Assembly (NCBI GenBank): GCA_026985055.1
Contig: JALSQZ010000151.1
Location: forward strand, 1 to 39,249
Direction of reading: 5' to 3'
DNA length: 39,249 nucleotides
DNA from: Sedimenticola sp.
GTDB taxonomy: Bacteria; Pseudomonadota; Gammaproteobacteria; Chromatiales; Chromatiaceae
The notes under the pieces are model-generated. The model was not told where the DNA came from. It saw only the letters and a list, made by a program, of their open reading frames with translations, and made no database searches. Positions 24,274-34,418 of the stretch are shown in pieces. Position 1 is the stretch's first letter. The number at the start of each line of letters is the position of its first letter. The translations under genes and the position numbers were made by a program.

Positions 24274-25185
24274 ATGAGTCAAGAAAAAACACCTATCTCC
24301 ATTGTTGATTTTATGGTTCTCATCGCCGTGGTTGGCGGATTCGTATGGCTGCTGATGCGTCACGATATCGAATCGGCGCTGGCATTTGCCACAGTGGCTT
24401 CCGGAGTGATCTGGGGAGGCTACAGACTGTTTGCGCGGAAACCGAATGGCGCCAGAGGAGCAGATAACGCGGACCAGGGAAAAAAGAAGAAAGCAGAACC
24501 CCTCATGGTGGACTATGCGCGTTCTTTTTTCCCCATTTTCCTGTTCGTATTGCTCCTGCGCGCTTTTGTCGTGGAACCGTTCAGGATTCCTTCCGGATCC
24601 ATGATGCCCACCTTGCTGGTGGGTGATTTCATCCTGGTCAACAAGTTTGTCTATGGGCTGCGCATGCCGGTAAGCAAAACCAAACTGGTTGAAATCGGGG
24701 AGCCGGAGCGGGGAGACGTGGTGGTGTTTCGTTATCCGAAAAATCCGAAACTCGACTATATCAAACGTCTCATAGGATTGCCGGGTGACCGGATTGCCTA
24801 CCGCAACAAGACGCTCTATATCAATGGCAAGGTCATTCCCCAGGAGCAAATCGGCACATACCATGCCGTAGGTTCGGGTATGCGCTCGGATGGAACTCTC
24901 GAGCTTCGTGAGAATCTCGAAGGTGTGCAACATTCCATTCTGGTGGATACCCACAGACCTGATTTTCCACCGGGCTGCTACCAGCTGGCGAGGGGTGAAA
25001 TTACCGTGCCCGAAGGCCATTATTTCGTCATGGGTGACAATCGTGACAATAGTAACGACAGCCGTTGCTGGGGCTTTGTTCCGGAGAAGAATTTGGTTGG
25101 TAAGGCCTTTATGATATGGTTAAGCTTTGACCCAAATCGTTCTGGTATATTCGATTGGTCGCGTATTGGCCAGAGCATTGATTGA
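24274..25185 (+). CDS. lepB: Signal peptidase I
   Basis: The 303-residue membrane serine protease removes signal peptides from exported proteins. Two N-terminal membrane segments (about 9-27 and 81-98) anchor it. The catalytic Ser109 lies in IPSGSMMPTLLVGDF and the general base Lys164 in DYIKRLIGLPGDRI. Box E is VMGDNRDNSNDSR. The ATG at 24274 gives the E. coli-like topology; an open extension to 24238 overlaps lepA and is rejected. It follows lepA by 16 bp. Confidence 0.97.
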   Translation: MSQEKTPISIVDFMVLIAVVGGFVWLLMRHDIESALAFATVASGVIWGGYRLFARKPNGARGADNADQGKKKKAEPLMVDYARSFFPIFLFVLLLRAFVVEPFRIPSGSMMPTLLVGDFILVNKFVYGLRMPVSKTKLVEIGEPERGDVVVFRYPKNPKLDYIKRLIGLPGDRIAYRNKTLYINGKVIPQEQIGTYHAVGSGMRSDGTLELRENLEGVQHSILVDTHRPDFPPGCYQLARGEITVPEGHYFVMGDNRDNSNDSRCWGFVPEKNLVGKAFMIWLSFDPNRSGIFDWSRIGQSID

Positions 25186-25291
25186 AGGGTATATTCCCCC
25201 GGATGAAATCATGGATAACAGGTTGACCCAGACAATCAACAATCAGACTTGACGCAGATGCACTGAATACCACGCAGGGGAGGGGACAAAT

Positions 25292-25663
25292 ATGCAGTAT
25301 CCCAACAAATATCAGAAAGGCATGAGCATCACGGGATGGATCACAATCATAGCAGTTGTGCTGTTCCTGATTTTGCTTGGAGTCCGAATGGTTCCCAGTT
25401 ACATGGAGTTCTACTCCATGAGCAAGATACTGGAAAGCATCAAGGATGACCCTCAATATCGCAGAACCGCGCCAAAGCAATTACGCAAAATATTTGATCG
25501 CAGGATCAACATCAACAGCATCTATGACTTTGATCCCAAGTACCTGAAGATCGACCGTAGCAAGGGACAAACCAGCATGATTCTGGATTACAGCATCAAG
25601 AAGCCCGTGATTGGCAATGTATCGGTTGTCATGGATTTCCATAAGGAAGTGGACTGGAAATAG
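25292..25663 (+). CDS. DUF4845 membrane-anchored protein
   Basis: The 123-residue protein has one N-terminal membrane helix (about 15-33, ITGWITIIAVVLFLILLGV) and a small extracytoplasmic part. The family DUF4845 lies between lepB and rnc in many gammaproteobacteria, and the start, helix and length agree. The ribosome binding site GGGGAGGGG precedes the ATG. Function is unknown; a role with signal peptidase or envelope assembly is only suggested by the location. Confidence 0.88.
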   Translation: MQYPNKYQKGMSITGWITIIAVVLFLILLGVRMVPSYMEFYSMSKILESIKDDPQYRRTAPKQLRKIFDRRININSIYDFDPKYLKIDRSKGQTSMILDYSIKKPVIGNVSVVMDFHKEVDWK

Positions 25664-25679
25664 TGTCCGGTAAAACTGC

Positions 25680-26360
25680 GTGGCAGATCTGAAGCGCCTT
25701 CAACGGAGATTGGGATACGAATTCCGGGATGAGTCCCTGCTTGTCCAGGCGCTGACCCATCGCAGCGCCGGATCGAGAAACAATGAACGCATGGAATTTC
25801 TGGGGGACGCGATTCTCGGATTCGAGATCGCGGAAAACCTGTTTCAGCGTCATCCCGCTGCCAGCGAAGGAGAACTCAGCCGTGCCCGGGCGCAGCTGGT
25901 CAAAAGGGAAACCCTGGCTTCCGTGGCCAGAAGCCTCGATTTGGGAGAACACCTCATACTTGGCACGGGCGAGTTGCGCAGTGGCGGCCAAACCCGGGAT
26001 TCGATTCTGTCCGACGCTGTGGAGGCGCTCATTGCGGCGGTCTATCTGGATTCCGGTATCGAACCGGCGAGAGCCCTGGTCAGGCGGGTTCTCAAAGAGC
26101 GTATCGCCAACTGCTCTCCCCAGGAACAACCCAAGGACGCCAAGACCCGTTTGCAGGAGTTGTTGCAGGCCCATGGAAAGGCGTTGCCTGTCTACGAGGT
26201 TGTATCCGTAGAAGGTAGCGCCCATGAGCAACGATTTGTCGTGGAATGCGTCGTGGAGAGCCTGGGCGTTACGAAAATTGGAGAAGGCAGCAGCCGCCGC
26301 AAGGCCGAACAGGAGGCGGCCAGGCGTGTTCTGATGGAAACCGGGGAGCCTTTCTCATGA
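25680..26360 (+). CDS. rnc: Ribonuclease III
   Basis: The 226-residue double-strand-specific endoribonuclease matures rRNA and processes structured mRNA. The catalytic signature NERMEFLGDAIL is at 35-46 (Glu39, Asp43), with a second acidic site in DSILSDAVEALIAAVYLD. The dsRNA-binding domain occupies about 153-222 (DAKTRLQELLQAHGKALPVY). The GTG at 25680 gives the normal N-terminus (compare ...RLQRKLGYTF in E. coli). The stop overlaps era as ATGA. Confidence 0.96.
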   Translation: MADLKRLQRRLGYEFRDESLLVQALTHRSAGSRNNERMEFLGDAILGFEIAENLFQRHPAASEGELSRARAQLVKRETLASVARSLDLGEHLILGTGELRSGGQTRDSILSDAVEALIAAVYLDSGIEPARALVRRVLKERIANCSPQEQPKDAKTRLQELLQAHGKALPVYEVVSVEGSAHEQRFVVECVVESLGVTKIGEGSSRRKAEQEAARRVLMETGEPFS

Positions 26361-27244
26361 CACACCGGGCGGGACACGTGGCCCTGGTAGGACGACCCAA
26401 TGTAGGCAAATCCACCTTGCTGAATCGTCTGCTCGGGCAGAAACTGGCAATCACTTCCCACAAGCCACAGACCACCCGGCACAGTATTCTCGGGATAAAT
26501 ACGCTGGAAAACGGGCAGATCGTGTACATCGATACGCCAGGCATCCACCAGCGTGGCGACAAGGCCATGAATCGCTACCTGAATCGAACCGCCACCAGCG
26601 TGCTGTCCGGAGTGGATCTGATCGTCATGCTCGTCGATGCCGGACATTGGACCGATGAGGATGAAATGGTGTTGCAGCAGGTGGCTCGCAGCAACTTGCC
26701 GGCGATTCTGGTCATCAACAAGATCGATATTCTGCGCCAGCGCGAGGAACTGCTGCCATTGCTCGCATCCCTGACGGAAAAAACGGGCATCGAAACCGTG
26801 GTACCTGTATCGGCTCGTACTGGCGACAACTGCGATCATCTGGAAAAAACCATCCTCGACGCGCTTCCGGAAGGAGAGAATTTCTATGCGGAGGATCAGA
26901 TTACGGATCGGCCCGAGCGCTTCTTTGCCGCAGAGCTGATTCGTGAGCAGATCACCCGGCGCTATCACAAGGAACTGCCATATTCCGCGACGGTGGAAAT
27001 CGAGGAGTTTGATGCGCAGCCAAAGCTTTACCGTATCGGCGCCATCATCTGGGTAGAGCGGCAGAACCAGAAAGGCATCCTGGTGGGCAAGGGCGGCCAG
27101 GCATTGAAGGAAACCGCAACCGAAGCGCGCAAGGAACTGGAAGAGTTTTTTCAGAAAAAAGTCTATTTGCGGCTTTGGGTCAAGGTAAAGAAAAGCTGGT
27201 CTGCGGATCAGGCCAGTCTCACCCGTCTGGGATATTCCGACTGA
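26357..27244 (+). CDS. era: GTPase Era
   Basis: The 295-residue GTPase binds the 3' end of 16S rRNA during 30S maturation. G1 is GRPNVGKST (12-20), G3 is DTPGIH (59-64) and G4 is NKID (about 118). The KH domain carries KGILVGKGGQALKETATEAR. Length equals the usual Era. The ATG at 26357 overlaps the rnc stop; an extension to 26246 lies within rnc. Confidence 0.97.
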   Translation: MTHRAGHVALVGRPNVGKSTLLNRLLGQKLAITSHKPQTTRHSILGINTLENGQIVYIDTPGIHQRGDKAMNRYLNRTATSVLSGVDLIVMLVDAGHWTDEDEMVLQQVARSNLPAILVINKIDILRQREELLPLLASLTEKTGIETVVPVSARTGDNCDHLEKTILDALPEGENFYAEDQITDRPERFFAAELIREQITRRYHKELPYSATVEIEEFDAQPKLYRIGAIIWVERQNQKGILVGKGGQALKETATEARKELEEFFQKKVYLRLWVKVKKSWSADQASLTRLGYSD

Positions 27245-27256
27245 GCGGATCCTGTC

Positions 27257-27979
27257 TTGCCTGTTCCTGAGCCCAGCCCTGCCTATGTTCTGCATGCACG
27301 CAAATATGGAGAGGTGCACCTGATTCTGGATGTATTTACTCATGAAGCAGGCAGGCTGCCGCTGATGGCGCGGGGCGCGGCTTCTTCCAGGAGTGTCCGG
27401 CGCGGGCTTCTGCAACCTTTCATTCCCCTGCTCATTGCCTGGTCGGGAAAAGGCAGTATCGCAAATCTTCGTCAGGTGGAAGCGAGAGGAACATCCGTAA
27501 ACCTGTTGGGCACTGCTTTGTTCAGTGGTTTCTATATCAATGAACTGACGCAGCGTTTGCTGGGTGAACACGAACCCGTTCCAGAACTGTTTGTCGCATA
27601 TGAACAATGTCTGAGGCTTCTTGCTCAAACCGATGGATCGGAAATCGACACCGCCCTGCGACAGTACGAGTTGTCCCTGCTCCGGGTTCTTGGTTATGGC
27701 GTGGATCTGGAAACGGAGGCGAATACCGGCAAGCCTGTCAGTGTCCATGAGGTTTACAGCTATCAGATCGAATATGGGCTGCGTCATGCATCAGACGGGG
27801 ATTCGTTGCGGATCGGTGGTGCTACCCTGCTTGCCCTGGCGAAGGGCGAGGGGATGGACAGGAGGCAGCGCCAGGAAGCAAGACAACTCATGCGTCACGT
27901 TATCGGCTATTATCTGGGAGGTCGTCCCTTGCGCAGCAGGGAACTGTTCCAGTCTCAACACAATCAGGAGAACCACTAG
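27257..27979 (+). CDS. recO: DNA repair protein RecO
   Basis: The 240-residue protein loads RecA with RecR onto SSB-coated gaps. The N-terminal OB-fold start reads AYVLHARKYGEVHLILDVFT and is followed by GRLPLMARGAASSRS, which is typical. The C-terminal helical domain includes ELTQRLLGEHEPVPELF. The start is a TTG at 27257 with AGCGGA upstream; no better start is in frame. The next gene, pdxJ, begins immediately after the stop. Confidence 0.93.
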   Translation: MPVPEPSPAYVLHARKYGEVHLILDVFTHEAGRLPLMARGAASSRSVRRGLLQPFIPLLIAWSGKGSIANLRQVEARGTSVNLLGTALFSGFYINELTQRLLGEHEPVPELFVAYEQCLRLLAQTDGSEIDTALRQYELSLLRVLGYGVDLETEANTGKPVSVHEVYSYQIEYGLRHASDGDSLRIGGATLLALAKGEGMDRRQRQEARQLMRHVIGYYLGGRPLRSRELFQSQHNQENH

Positions 27980-28711
27980 ATGCCTCAGGCTATGTTGCTC
28001 GGTGTGAATATTGATCATGTGGCGACCTTGCGTCAGGCGCGGGGAACCCGCTATCCGGATCCGATACAGGCGGCATTGATTGCGGAACAGGCGGGAGCGG
28101 ACGCGATCACCCTGCATTTGCGCGAGGATCGCAGACATATTCAGGATCGGGATGTGGATATGCTTCGGCATATTCTGCAGACGCGCATGAATCTGGAAAT
28201 GGCCGCCACCGAGGAAATGCTGGGCATAGCGCGGCGCGTCAGACCACATGATTGCTGTCTGGTGCCGGAAAAACGGGAAGAGCTCACTACCGAGGGGGGG
28301 CTGGATGTTATGGCCAATACCGGTTTTCTCAAGGACTATTGCACTGCTCTGGCTGAAGCGGATATTCGTGTTTCCCTGTTCATTGATGCCGATCAGAAGC
28401 AATTGGCTGCTGCCGCGGAAGCTGGCGCTCCCGTAGTGGAGATCCATACCGGGCATTTCGCCGACGCGAGCAATGACAGTGAACGACGAAGGGAACTGTC
28501 ACGTATCGTGGAAGCGGTGAACTTTGGTCGTTCGCTGGGGCTGCAGGTAAATGCCGGTCATGGGCTGGATTATCACAATGTTGTGCAGGTTGCCGCCATT
28601 GCCGGTCTGACCGAGCTGAATATCGGGCACGCCATTGTATCCCGAGCGGTTTTCACCGGGCTGGAGGAATCCGTGAGGGAGATGAAACGCCTTATTCAAT
28701 CCGCCGGGTAG
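27980..28711 (+). CDS. pdxJ: Pyridoxine 5'-phosphate synthase
   Basis: The 243-residue TIM barrel condenses 3-amino-2-oxopropyl phosphate with deoxyxylulose phosphate to pyridoxine 5'-phosphate. Hallmarks are [20 protein letters not shown] at the N-terminus, [14 protein letters not shown] with the active-site region, and [12 protein letters not shown] near the end. Length equals E. coli PdxJ. AGGAGA lies upstream inside recO. The last 16 bp overlap the convergent barA end. Confidence 0.97.
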   Translation: MPQAMLLGVNIDHVATLRQARGTRYPDPIQAALIAEQAGADAITLHLREDRRHIQDRDVDMLRHILQTRMNLEMAATEEMLGIARRVRPHDCCLVPEKREELTTEGGLDVMANTGFLKDYCTALAEADIRVSLFIDADQKQLAAAAEAGAPVVEIHTGHFADASNDSERRRELSRIVEAVNFGRSLGLQVNAGHGLDYHNVVQVAAIAGLTELNIGHAIVSRAVFTGLEESVREMKRLIQSAG

Positions 28712-31443
28712 TGGCGTAGCAGATCATTGGCAAACTCCTGCGCTTCTTCCAGTCTTGTGTTGGTGGCAGCAGGATTCTGGTTTTCCACCGCGAGTTGCAG
28801 CCGGTTCAGAGCGGCGGACAAGGCGGGAACTGCACAAAGAGCCGTCATTCCCTGCAATTTGTGTATGGCCTGCCATGCCTCCCGCCAGTCCTGTCTTTTC
28901 GCCAGCGCGGTGATTTCATTCATGGTCTTGGGCAATGCCGCTGACAATTGCCTGAGCAGGTTGTCCGCCATGGTTTGTGATCCACCGGTTATGCGCAAGG
29001 CTTTGTCTTTGTCATGAATTGGCAGTGCCTTTGCGGGCTTGCGGGCAAGCTGTCCACGGCTGGTATTCTGCGGTATGAACTCTTTTTCTGTATGGGACAG
29101 ATTTACAATCTGACGTAGCAGTGCCTGAATGTCGATGGGTTTGGTGACACTGATATCGAATGCGCTGTGGCGGATCTCCAGCTGGTTCTTGTTCATGACA
29201 TCCGCACTCATTGCGATCAGCGGAATATCCTGGCCTCCGGGCAGTTGGCGTATTTTTTCGACGGCTTCGAAACCGTTCATCAGCGGCATGTGAATGTCGA
29301 TGAACGCCATATCCATGGGTGTCTGCGCAATCGACTCGACAGCATCGAGGCCATTTTCCACGCAGACTACATGAGCTCCCCTGTTTTCCAGCAGGGTGCG
29401 CATGAGATGCCGGTTGGCGCTGTTGTCATCGGCTACCAGTATGTTTTTTCCTTGCAGGGCCGTTTCTGTCTCCTGATCGGAAAGAACAGAATCGGAATCG
29501 GTGGAGAGTTCGTCTGCCGCATACAGAATCTCGTTGATGGCCTGAGCCAGAACCGCGGGTTTTACCGGCTTGCTCAGGCAGCGGGCGGCTCCCATGTCAA
29601 CGATGAACTGGAGGTCTTCCTGTCGGGAGCTTCCCAGCAGCACCAGTACGGGGGCGTTGGAGCAGCGGATCACCTGGGATAAGAGATCCAGCTGTTCGGC
29701 ATTCCTGTAGCTATTGGCGTTCATCGCAAGCATCAGCAGATCCGGCTGCTCATTGCCTTTGAGGGAATTCAGGACAGATTCATAATCCGTGAAATCCCGG
29801 CACACCACGGAAAGACCGGAGAGCATGTTGCGCAGAGCAATGAGGCTGGTATGTACCGGTTCCACCAACCAGACGATACTTCCGGAAAACAGGCTGCTGG
29901 TATCCAGAGAGGAAGACTGGCTTTCCTGTTTTTTGATCTGTATGCTGAATTCAAAGCAGCTGCCTTCGCCAGGCTGACTGCGCAGGCGGATATTGCCCTT
30001 CATCTCCGCTACCAGTCGTTTGCATATGCTCAATCCAAGGCCGGTGCCGCTGGTGGTCTTTTCGCTGAAGATACGACCTTGTGAAAAAGCGGAAAAGATC
30101 TCGGCCTGTTCATCTACGGGTATACCCACGCCGGTATCAGTGACGGAAATGCTCAAGGTGAGAGTTTCATCGTCTTCCGCCTCCACCATGGTGCGCAGTA
30201 CCACCTCGCCTTCATCCGTGAACTTGATGGCGTTGTTTACCAGGTTGGTAAGAATCTGCGCCACGCGGGTAGAATCGCCAAGGAGATTGTCCGGTACATC
30301 GTTATATACCAGTGAAACCAGCTCCAGTCCTTTTTCATGGGCCATGGGGGCAAGCAGGGCAATGGCAGTGTGAATGCATTGACGCAGGGAAAAAGGCGCT
30401 TCCTCCAGAACAAGTTTTCCCGCTTCCAGTTTGGACAGGTCGAGAATATCGTTGATGATGGTAAGCAGATTTTGGGAAGAACTTTCTATGGTGTCCAGAT
30501 ATTCTGCCTGGGTCTGACTGAGAGGGGTGCTGCGCAACAAGTCGGTAAAACCGAGAATGCCATTCATGGGTGTGCGGATCTCGTGGCTCATGTTGGCGAG
30601 AAATTCGGATTTTACCCTGCTGGCCTCAAGAGCCTTTTTGCGTGCGAGATCGAGTTCGACGTTTTTGATCTCCAGGATTTCCATGCTTTCCTGAAGTTCT
30701 GCCGTTGCCTGTTCGACCTGCGCGTGCAAGTGTTCACTGGCAATGGCAATTTCGTTGGCCATTTCGTTGAAGGCGGATTGCAATTCGCCGATTTCCCCTG
30801 AATGTTCCACCGGTACCCGGATCGTCATGTCTCCGCTGTGCAGGCTGCGCGCAGCCTGGGTGAGCTGCTCCAGTGGAGTGGCCAGCCTGCGACTGAGAAA
30901 CAAGGCCAGCAGAGTCGTTACCAGCAAGCCAAGCACGGTCAGTGCAAGGGTAGTGCCGACAATTCGTTTCTTTTCCTGAAAAAGCGGGGTTGGATCCAGC
31001 CACAGCTCGATTTTCCCCAGTTCGAGTTTTCCGTCCACCGGTTGGGGTACTGGTTGATCCGGATAGTAACGGTAGATGTTCTTTACGTCGTTGACTGTTG
31101 AAATCACCGCGCTAAAGGAATTGTTCATGTAGGAAGAAGCAGGCTTTTCCTTGCCGGTCTGTAACAACACCAGGCCATGTGAGTCTATTATCTTCATTCC
31201 CAGAAGATCGGGATTGGCATTGCGGGTTTCTTCTGCGAGCAACATCAGGGAATCATGTTTGTTGGAGATGATTCCATTCAAGGAAGCAGTAGCCAGTTGA
31301 CTGGCCAGAGCCTGACCGCGAACCTGAAACTGGGTTTCCAGATCCTGCAGCCGGGTGTACAACAGATAGATGGCAACTACTGCCACCAGAATCATGGCGG
31401 GAAGCAGTGAAATGAACAGAACCTGTTGTCGGATATTGCGCAT
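28696..31443 (-). CDS. barA: BarA/GacS-type hybrid sensor histidine kinase
   Basis: The 915-residue membrane kinase has the BarA layout: membrane helix (about 9-31), periplasmic loop, second helix (about 165-188), HAMP, then the HisKA H-box [13 protein letters not shown] (His287). The ATPase domain follows ([13 protein letters not shown]). Next come a degenerate receiver without the phospho-Asp, an intact receiver (Asp716 in [11 protein letters not shown]) and a C-terminal Hpt domain (His861 in IHKLQGM). With UvrY/GacA it would control CsrA-sequestering small RNAs. The ATG at 31443 has AGGGA upstream; longer starts are unlikely. Confidence 0.94.
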   Translation of the reverse strand: MRNIRQQVLFISLLPAMILVAVVAIYLLYTRLQDLETQFQVRGQALASQLATASLNGIISNKHDSLMLLAEETRNANPDLLGMKIIDSHGLVLLQTGKEKPASSYMNNSFSAVISTVNDVKNIYRYYPDQPVPQPVDGKLELGKIELWLDPTPLFQEKKRIVGTTLALTVLGLLVTTLLALFLSRRLATPLEQLTQAARSLHSGDMTIRVPVEHSGEIGELQSAFNEMANEIAIASEHLHAQVEQATAELQESMEILEIKNVELDLARKKALEASRVKSEFLANMSHEIRTPMNGILGFTDLLRSTPLSQTQAEYLDTIESSSQNLLTIINDILDLSKLEAGKLVLEEAPFSLRQCIHTAIALLAPMAHEKGLELVSLVYNDVPDNLLGDSTRVAQILTNLVNNAIKFTDEGEVVLRTMVEAEDDETLTLSISVTDTGVGIPVDEQAEIFSAFSQGRIFSEKTTSGTGLGLSICKRLVAEMKGNIRLRSQPGEGSCFEFSIQIKKQESQSSSLDTSSLFSGSIVWLVEPVHTSLIALRNMLSGLSVVCRDFTDYESVLNSLKGNEQPDLLMLAMNANSYRNAEQLDLLSQVIRCSNAPVLVLLGSSRQEDLQFIVDMGAARCLSKPVKPAVLAQAINEILYAADELSTDSDSVLSDQETETALQGKNILVADDNSANRHLMRTLLENRGAHVVCVENGLDAVESIAQTPMDMAFIDIHMPLMNGFEAVEKIRQLPGGQDIPLIAMSADVMNKNQLEIRHSAFDISVTKPIDIQALLRQIVNLSHTEKEFIPQNTSRGQLARKPAKALPIHDKDKALRITGGSQTMADNLLRQLSAALPKTMNEITALAKRQDWREAWQAIHKLQGMTALCAVPALSAALNRLQLAVENQNPAATNTRLEEAQEFANDLLRHYPAD

Positions 31444-31524
31444 CTGCCAGTCCCTGTGGTTTCTGTCGCATGTAGAGAATACTGCTGAAAGGAAAACATT
31501 ATAGGTATGGCCTGAAGAAGTAAA

Positions 31525-31549
31525 GGGCATCTCGAATAATCGATACCCC
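31525..31549. repeat. Solo HP1 hairpin of family A in the barA-cysM region
   Basis: GGGCATCTCGA-ATAA-TCGATACCCC is a slightly decayed hairpin 1 unit. TAAA lies directly upstream but no matching downstream 4-mer is present. A still weaker relative (GGGCATATCG, AAAA, CCAATACGCC) lies at 31655-31679 just before cysM. Confidence 0.6.
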
Positions 31550-31588
31550 CTGGACTGTATCGATGGTTGCGGTGAGATTCATGTGCCT

Positions 31589-31618
31589 GGTGGCAGAAAG
31601 ATTGGTAGCAGAAAGATA
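31589..31618. repeat. Tandem 15-bp duplication upstream of cysM
   Basis: GGTGGCAGAAAGATT is directly followed by GGTAGCAGAAAGATA. It is a short tandem repeat about 90 bp before cysM in the divergent promoter region. It could be a regulator site or replication slippage. Confidence 0.5.
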
Positions 31619-31705
31619 TTTTTCTGAGGAACCAGCAGGGTAAAATAGGCGCCAGGGCATATCGAAAAACCAATACGCCATCCTTTGTTTACACAAGGCA
31701 TAGAC

Positions 31706-32605
31706 ATGAATTACCCAAGCATTTCCTCCACAGTGGGCAATACGCCACTGGTGCGCCTGCAGCGACTGCCGGGTGAAACGACCAATACTCTTCTGGTGAA
31801 GCTGGAAGGGAACAACCCGGCTGGCTCGGTAAAGGACAGACCTGCCATGAACATGATTCTTCAGGCAGAAAAGCGGGGAGAGATTCGTAGCGGAGACACG
31901 CTGATCGAAGCCACCAGCGGAAATACCGGAATTGCCCTGGCAATGGCGGCCGCCATCAAGGGATATCGTCTCAAGCTCATCATGCCGGACAACATGAGCA
32001 TGGAGCGAAAGGCAGCCATGGCTGCCTATGGAGCAGAACTGGTGCTGGTGAGCGAGGATGGGGGAATGGAAGCCGCACGGGATCTTGGCCTGGCCATGCA
32101 GGCCCGGGGCGAGGGCAGGCTGCTCAATCAGTTTGACAATCCGGACAATCCGCTGGCCCATTACCAGAGTACCGGTCCGGAAATTCTGCGTGATACTCAT
32201 GGGGAGATTACCCATTTCATCAGCGCCATGGGTACCACCGGCACCATCATGGGGGTGGCGCGATACCTGAAAGAGAACAACAGAAACATTCAGGTGATTG
32301 GCGTGCAGCCGGAAGAAGGCGCGCAGATACCGGGCATTCGGCGCTGGCCTGCGGAATACCTGCCGGGAATCTATGATGCTTCCCTGGTGGATCGGGAAAT
32401 GGATGTTTCACAACAGGAAGCCGAACAGACCACCCGCCGTCTTGCGATGAAAGAAGGCATATTCTGCGGCATATCTTCGGGTGGCGCTGTCGCGGCCATG
32501 TTGCGTTTGTCTCGTGAAGTGGAGAATGCGGTAATGGTTGCCATAATCTGTGACCGTGGAGACCGCTATCTGTCTACCGGAATTTTTGATCCGGAGGATG
32601 AGTGA
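31706..32605 (+). CDS. cysM: Cysteine synthase B (O-acetylserine sulfhydrylase)
   Basis: The 299-residue PLP enzyme makes cysteine from O-acetylserine and sulfide or thiosulfate. The PLP lysine is Lys43 in GNNPAGSVKDRPA, the substrate loop is EATSGNTGIALA, and the phosphate-binding glycine loop is MGTTGTIMGVARYL. GNNPAGSVKDR is CysM- rather than CysK-like. The ATG at 31706 follows AAGG and aligns with E. coli CysM. The stop overlaps the first base of rlmD. Confidence 0.95.
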   Translation: MNYPSISSTVGNTPLVRLQRLPGETTNTLLVKLEGNNPAGSVKDRPAMNMILQAEKRGEIRSGDTLIEATSGNTGIALAMAAAIKGYRLKLIMPDNMSMERKAAMAAYGAELVLVSEDGGMEAARDLGLAMQARGEGRLLNQFDNPDNPLAHYQSTGPEILRDTHGEITHFISAMGTTGTIMGVARYLKENNRNIQVIGVQPEEGAQIPGIRRWPAEYLPGIYDASLVDREMDVSQQEAEQTTRRLAMKEGIFCGISSGGAVAAMLRLSREVENAVMVAIICDRGDRYLSTGIFDPEDE

Positions 32606-33936
32606 TGGGGCGCAAAAGACGCCGGCAGCGTCTGCCGCAAGAGCCAGTGCAGGCACTGGTCGAATCACTGAGCCACGACGGGCGTGGTGTTGCCAGGGTT
32701 GATGGCAAGACCACCTTTATCCATGGGGCTTTACCTGGCGAAAGGGTGCTGTTTGTTTATACCGGAAAACGCAGGAACCATGACGAAGCCGAAGTGGTGG
32801 AAGTGCTGGAACCCAGTGATCAGCGTGTTCCGCCACGTTGTCCGCATTTCGGCTTGTGCGGAGGCTGTAGCCTGCAGCATCTCGATGCGGCCGCGCAGAT
32901 TGGTTACAAGCAACAGACTCTGGCAGATGCTTTCGCTCATATAGGCAAGGTGGAACCGGAAAGCTGGCTGCCCCCTCTTGCAGGCGACACCCCCTGGGGG
33001 TATCGGCGCAAGGCGCGCCTGGGTGTGAAGAATGTGCCGCGCAAGGGCAGGGTGCTGGTCGGTTTTCGGGAGCGCAAATCGAGTTATGTTGCGGATATGA
33101 ACAGTTGCGAAGTGCTGCATCCCAAGATTGGTGCTGCGCTGAATGATCTTTCGGCCCTGGTGGGCGCTTTGTCCATTGCAAACAGGATACCCCAGATCGA
33201 AGTGGCCATGGATGACGAGCATTGCGTTCTCATCTTCCGTATCCTCGACCCCCTGTCCGGGCAGGATCGTGACAAACTGTGTAGCTTTGCCAGGAAGCAG
33301 GATTTCATCATTTACATTCAGGATGCCGGGCCGGACAGCATCACACCATTGGATGATGCGGCGGATCTTCACTATGCCTTGCCGGAGTTTGAACTGAGTC
33401 TGCATTTTCAACCCGCGGACTTTACCCAGGTCAACAGTGATATGAACCGGCGCATGTTGCAGCAGGCGGTAGAGTTGTTGGAGCCGGAAGCGAGTGACAG
33501 GGTTCTGGATTTGTTTTGTGGAATCGGCAACTTCAGTCTGCCGCTGGCGATACACTCAGGTCGTGTTCTGGGTGTCGAGGGTGCTCAGGAACTGGTGGAG
33601 CGCGCCAGGGAAAACGCCCGTCTCAACGGGTTGGAGAATGTGGAATTTCACCGCGCAAACCTTTATGAATCGCTGGAGAAGGAAACCTGGATGAAGCAGT
33701 CCTTCAACAAGGCGCTGCTGGATCCGCCCCGAAGCGGTGCTTTTGAGATTCTGGAGCATTTGCCGCACATGGGTGTGGAGCGCTTGGTTTATGTTTCCTG
33801 TTATCCCGGAACCTTGGGGCGAGATGCAGGCAAACTGGTGCATGAGTTGGGGTATCGGCTGGTTACGGCCGGTGTTATGGACATGTTCCCGCACACCGCT
33901 CATGTGGAATCGATTGCCCTTTTCGAAAAGAACTGA
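32605..33936 (+). CDS. rlmD: 23S rRNA (uracil-1939-C5)-methyltransferase RlmD
   Basis: The 443-residue SAM methyltransferase modifies U1939. A TRAM domain (about 12-70) leads. The 4Fe-4S cysteines follow as CPHFGLCGGC (Cys79, Cys85, Cys88), and the fourth is in MNSCEVLHP. The SAM site is VLDLFCGIGNFSLPLA, and the nucleophile Cys is in LVYVSCYPGTLGRD. GGAGG lies 7 bases before the ATG at 32605; a GTG one codon upstream is also open. In Pseudomonas relA follows here; in this window it does not. Confidence 0.95.
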   Translation: MGRKRRRQRLPQEPVQALVESLSHDGRGVARVDGKTTFIHGALPGERVLFVYTGKRRNHDEAEVVEVLEPSDQRVPPRCPHFGLCGGCSLQHLDAAAQIGYKQQTLADAFAHIGKVEPESWLPPLAGDTPWGYRRKARLGVKNVPRKGRVLVGFRERKSSYVADMNSCEVLHPKIGAALNDLSALVGALSIANRIPQIEVAMDDEHCVLIFRILDPLSGQDRDKLCSFARKQDFIIYIQDAGPDSITPLDDAADLHYALPEFELSLHFQPADFTQVNSDMNRRMLQQAVELLEPEASDRVLDLFCGIGNFSLPLAIHSGRVLGVEGAQELVERARENARLNGLENVEFHRANLYESLEKETWMKQSFNKALLDPPRSGAFEILEHLPHMGVERLVYVSCYPGTLGRDAGKLVHELGYRLVTAGVMDMFPHTAHVESIALFEKN

Positions 33937-33938
33937 TC

Positions 33939-34418
33939 ATGGCGGTGGAAATCGAAAGAAAATTTCTGCTGGTGTCCGAAGACTGGCGAAAGCAGGTCGA
34001 GAAAACCCTGGAGATGCAACAGGGCTATCTGAGTCGGGACGCTCAGTCTTCCGTGAGGGTGCGAATCAGTGGTGAACGGGCGGATATCAATATCAAGAGT
34101 ACCCGTGACGGCATCTATCGTCTGGAATATGAATATCCCATTCCCATGGAGGATGCCCTTGAGTTGATGAAACATGTCGCTCATCGGCCTCTTATCGAGA
34201 AAAAGCGTCATATCCTTCATGTGGGCAGACATTGCTGGGAGATCGACGAATTTTTTGGCGAGAATCAAGGACTCATCGTTGCCGAAGTGGAATTGGCCGC
34301 CCGCGACGAACCATACGAACGTCCTGACTGGCTGGGCAGGGAGGTATCCACGGATGCGCGCTATTACAACAGCAACCTGAGTAAATTGCCCTACAAATAC
34401 TGGAAGGATGAAAAGTGA
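33939..34418 (+). CDS. CYTH-domain protein (triphosphate tunnel metalloenzyme)
   Basis: The 159-residue protein starts MAVEIERKFLL with the ExExK motif (residues 4-8). Charged strands of a triphosphate tunnel follow (SVRVRISGERADINIKST, EIDEFFGENQGLIVAEVEL). Bacterial single-domain relatives hydrolyse inorganic triphosphate or act in nucleotide metabolism; the substrate here is not determined. It lies 2 bp after rlmD and its stop overlaps the next gene as GTGA, so it is in the same transcription unit. Confidence 0.93.
   Translation: MAVEIERKFLLVSEDWRKQVEKTLEMQQGYLSRDAQSSVRVRISGERADINIKSTRDGIYRLEYEYPIPMEDALELMKHVAHRPLIEKKRHILHVGRHCWEIDEFFGENQGLIVAEVELAARDEPYERPDWLGREVSTDARYYNSNLSKLPYKYWKDEK

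Noticed and set aside
26192..27787. 531-codon minus-strand frame across rnc, era and recO
   Set aside because: It lies opposite three clearly identified genes, has no start signal, and is low-complexity in character. An antisense shadow.
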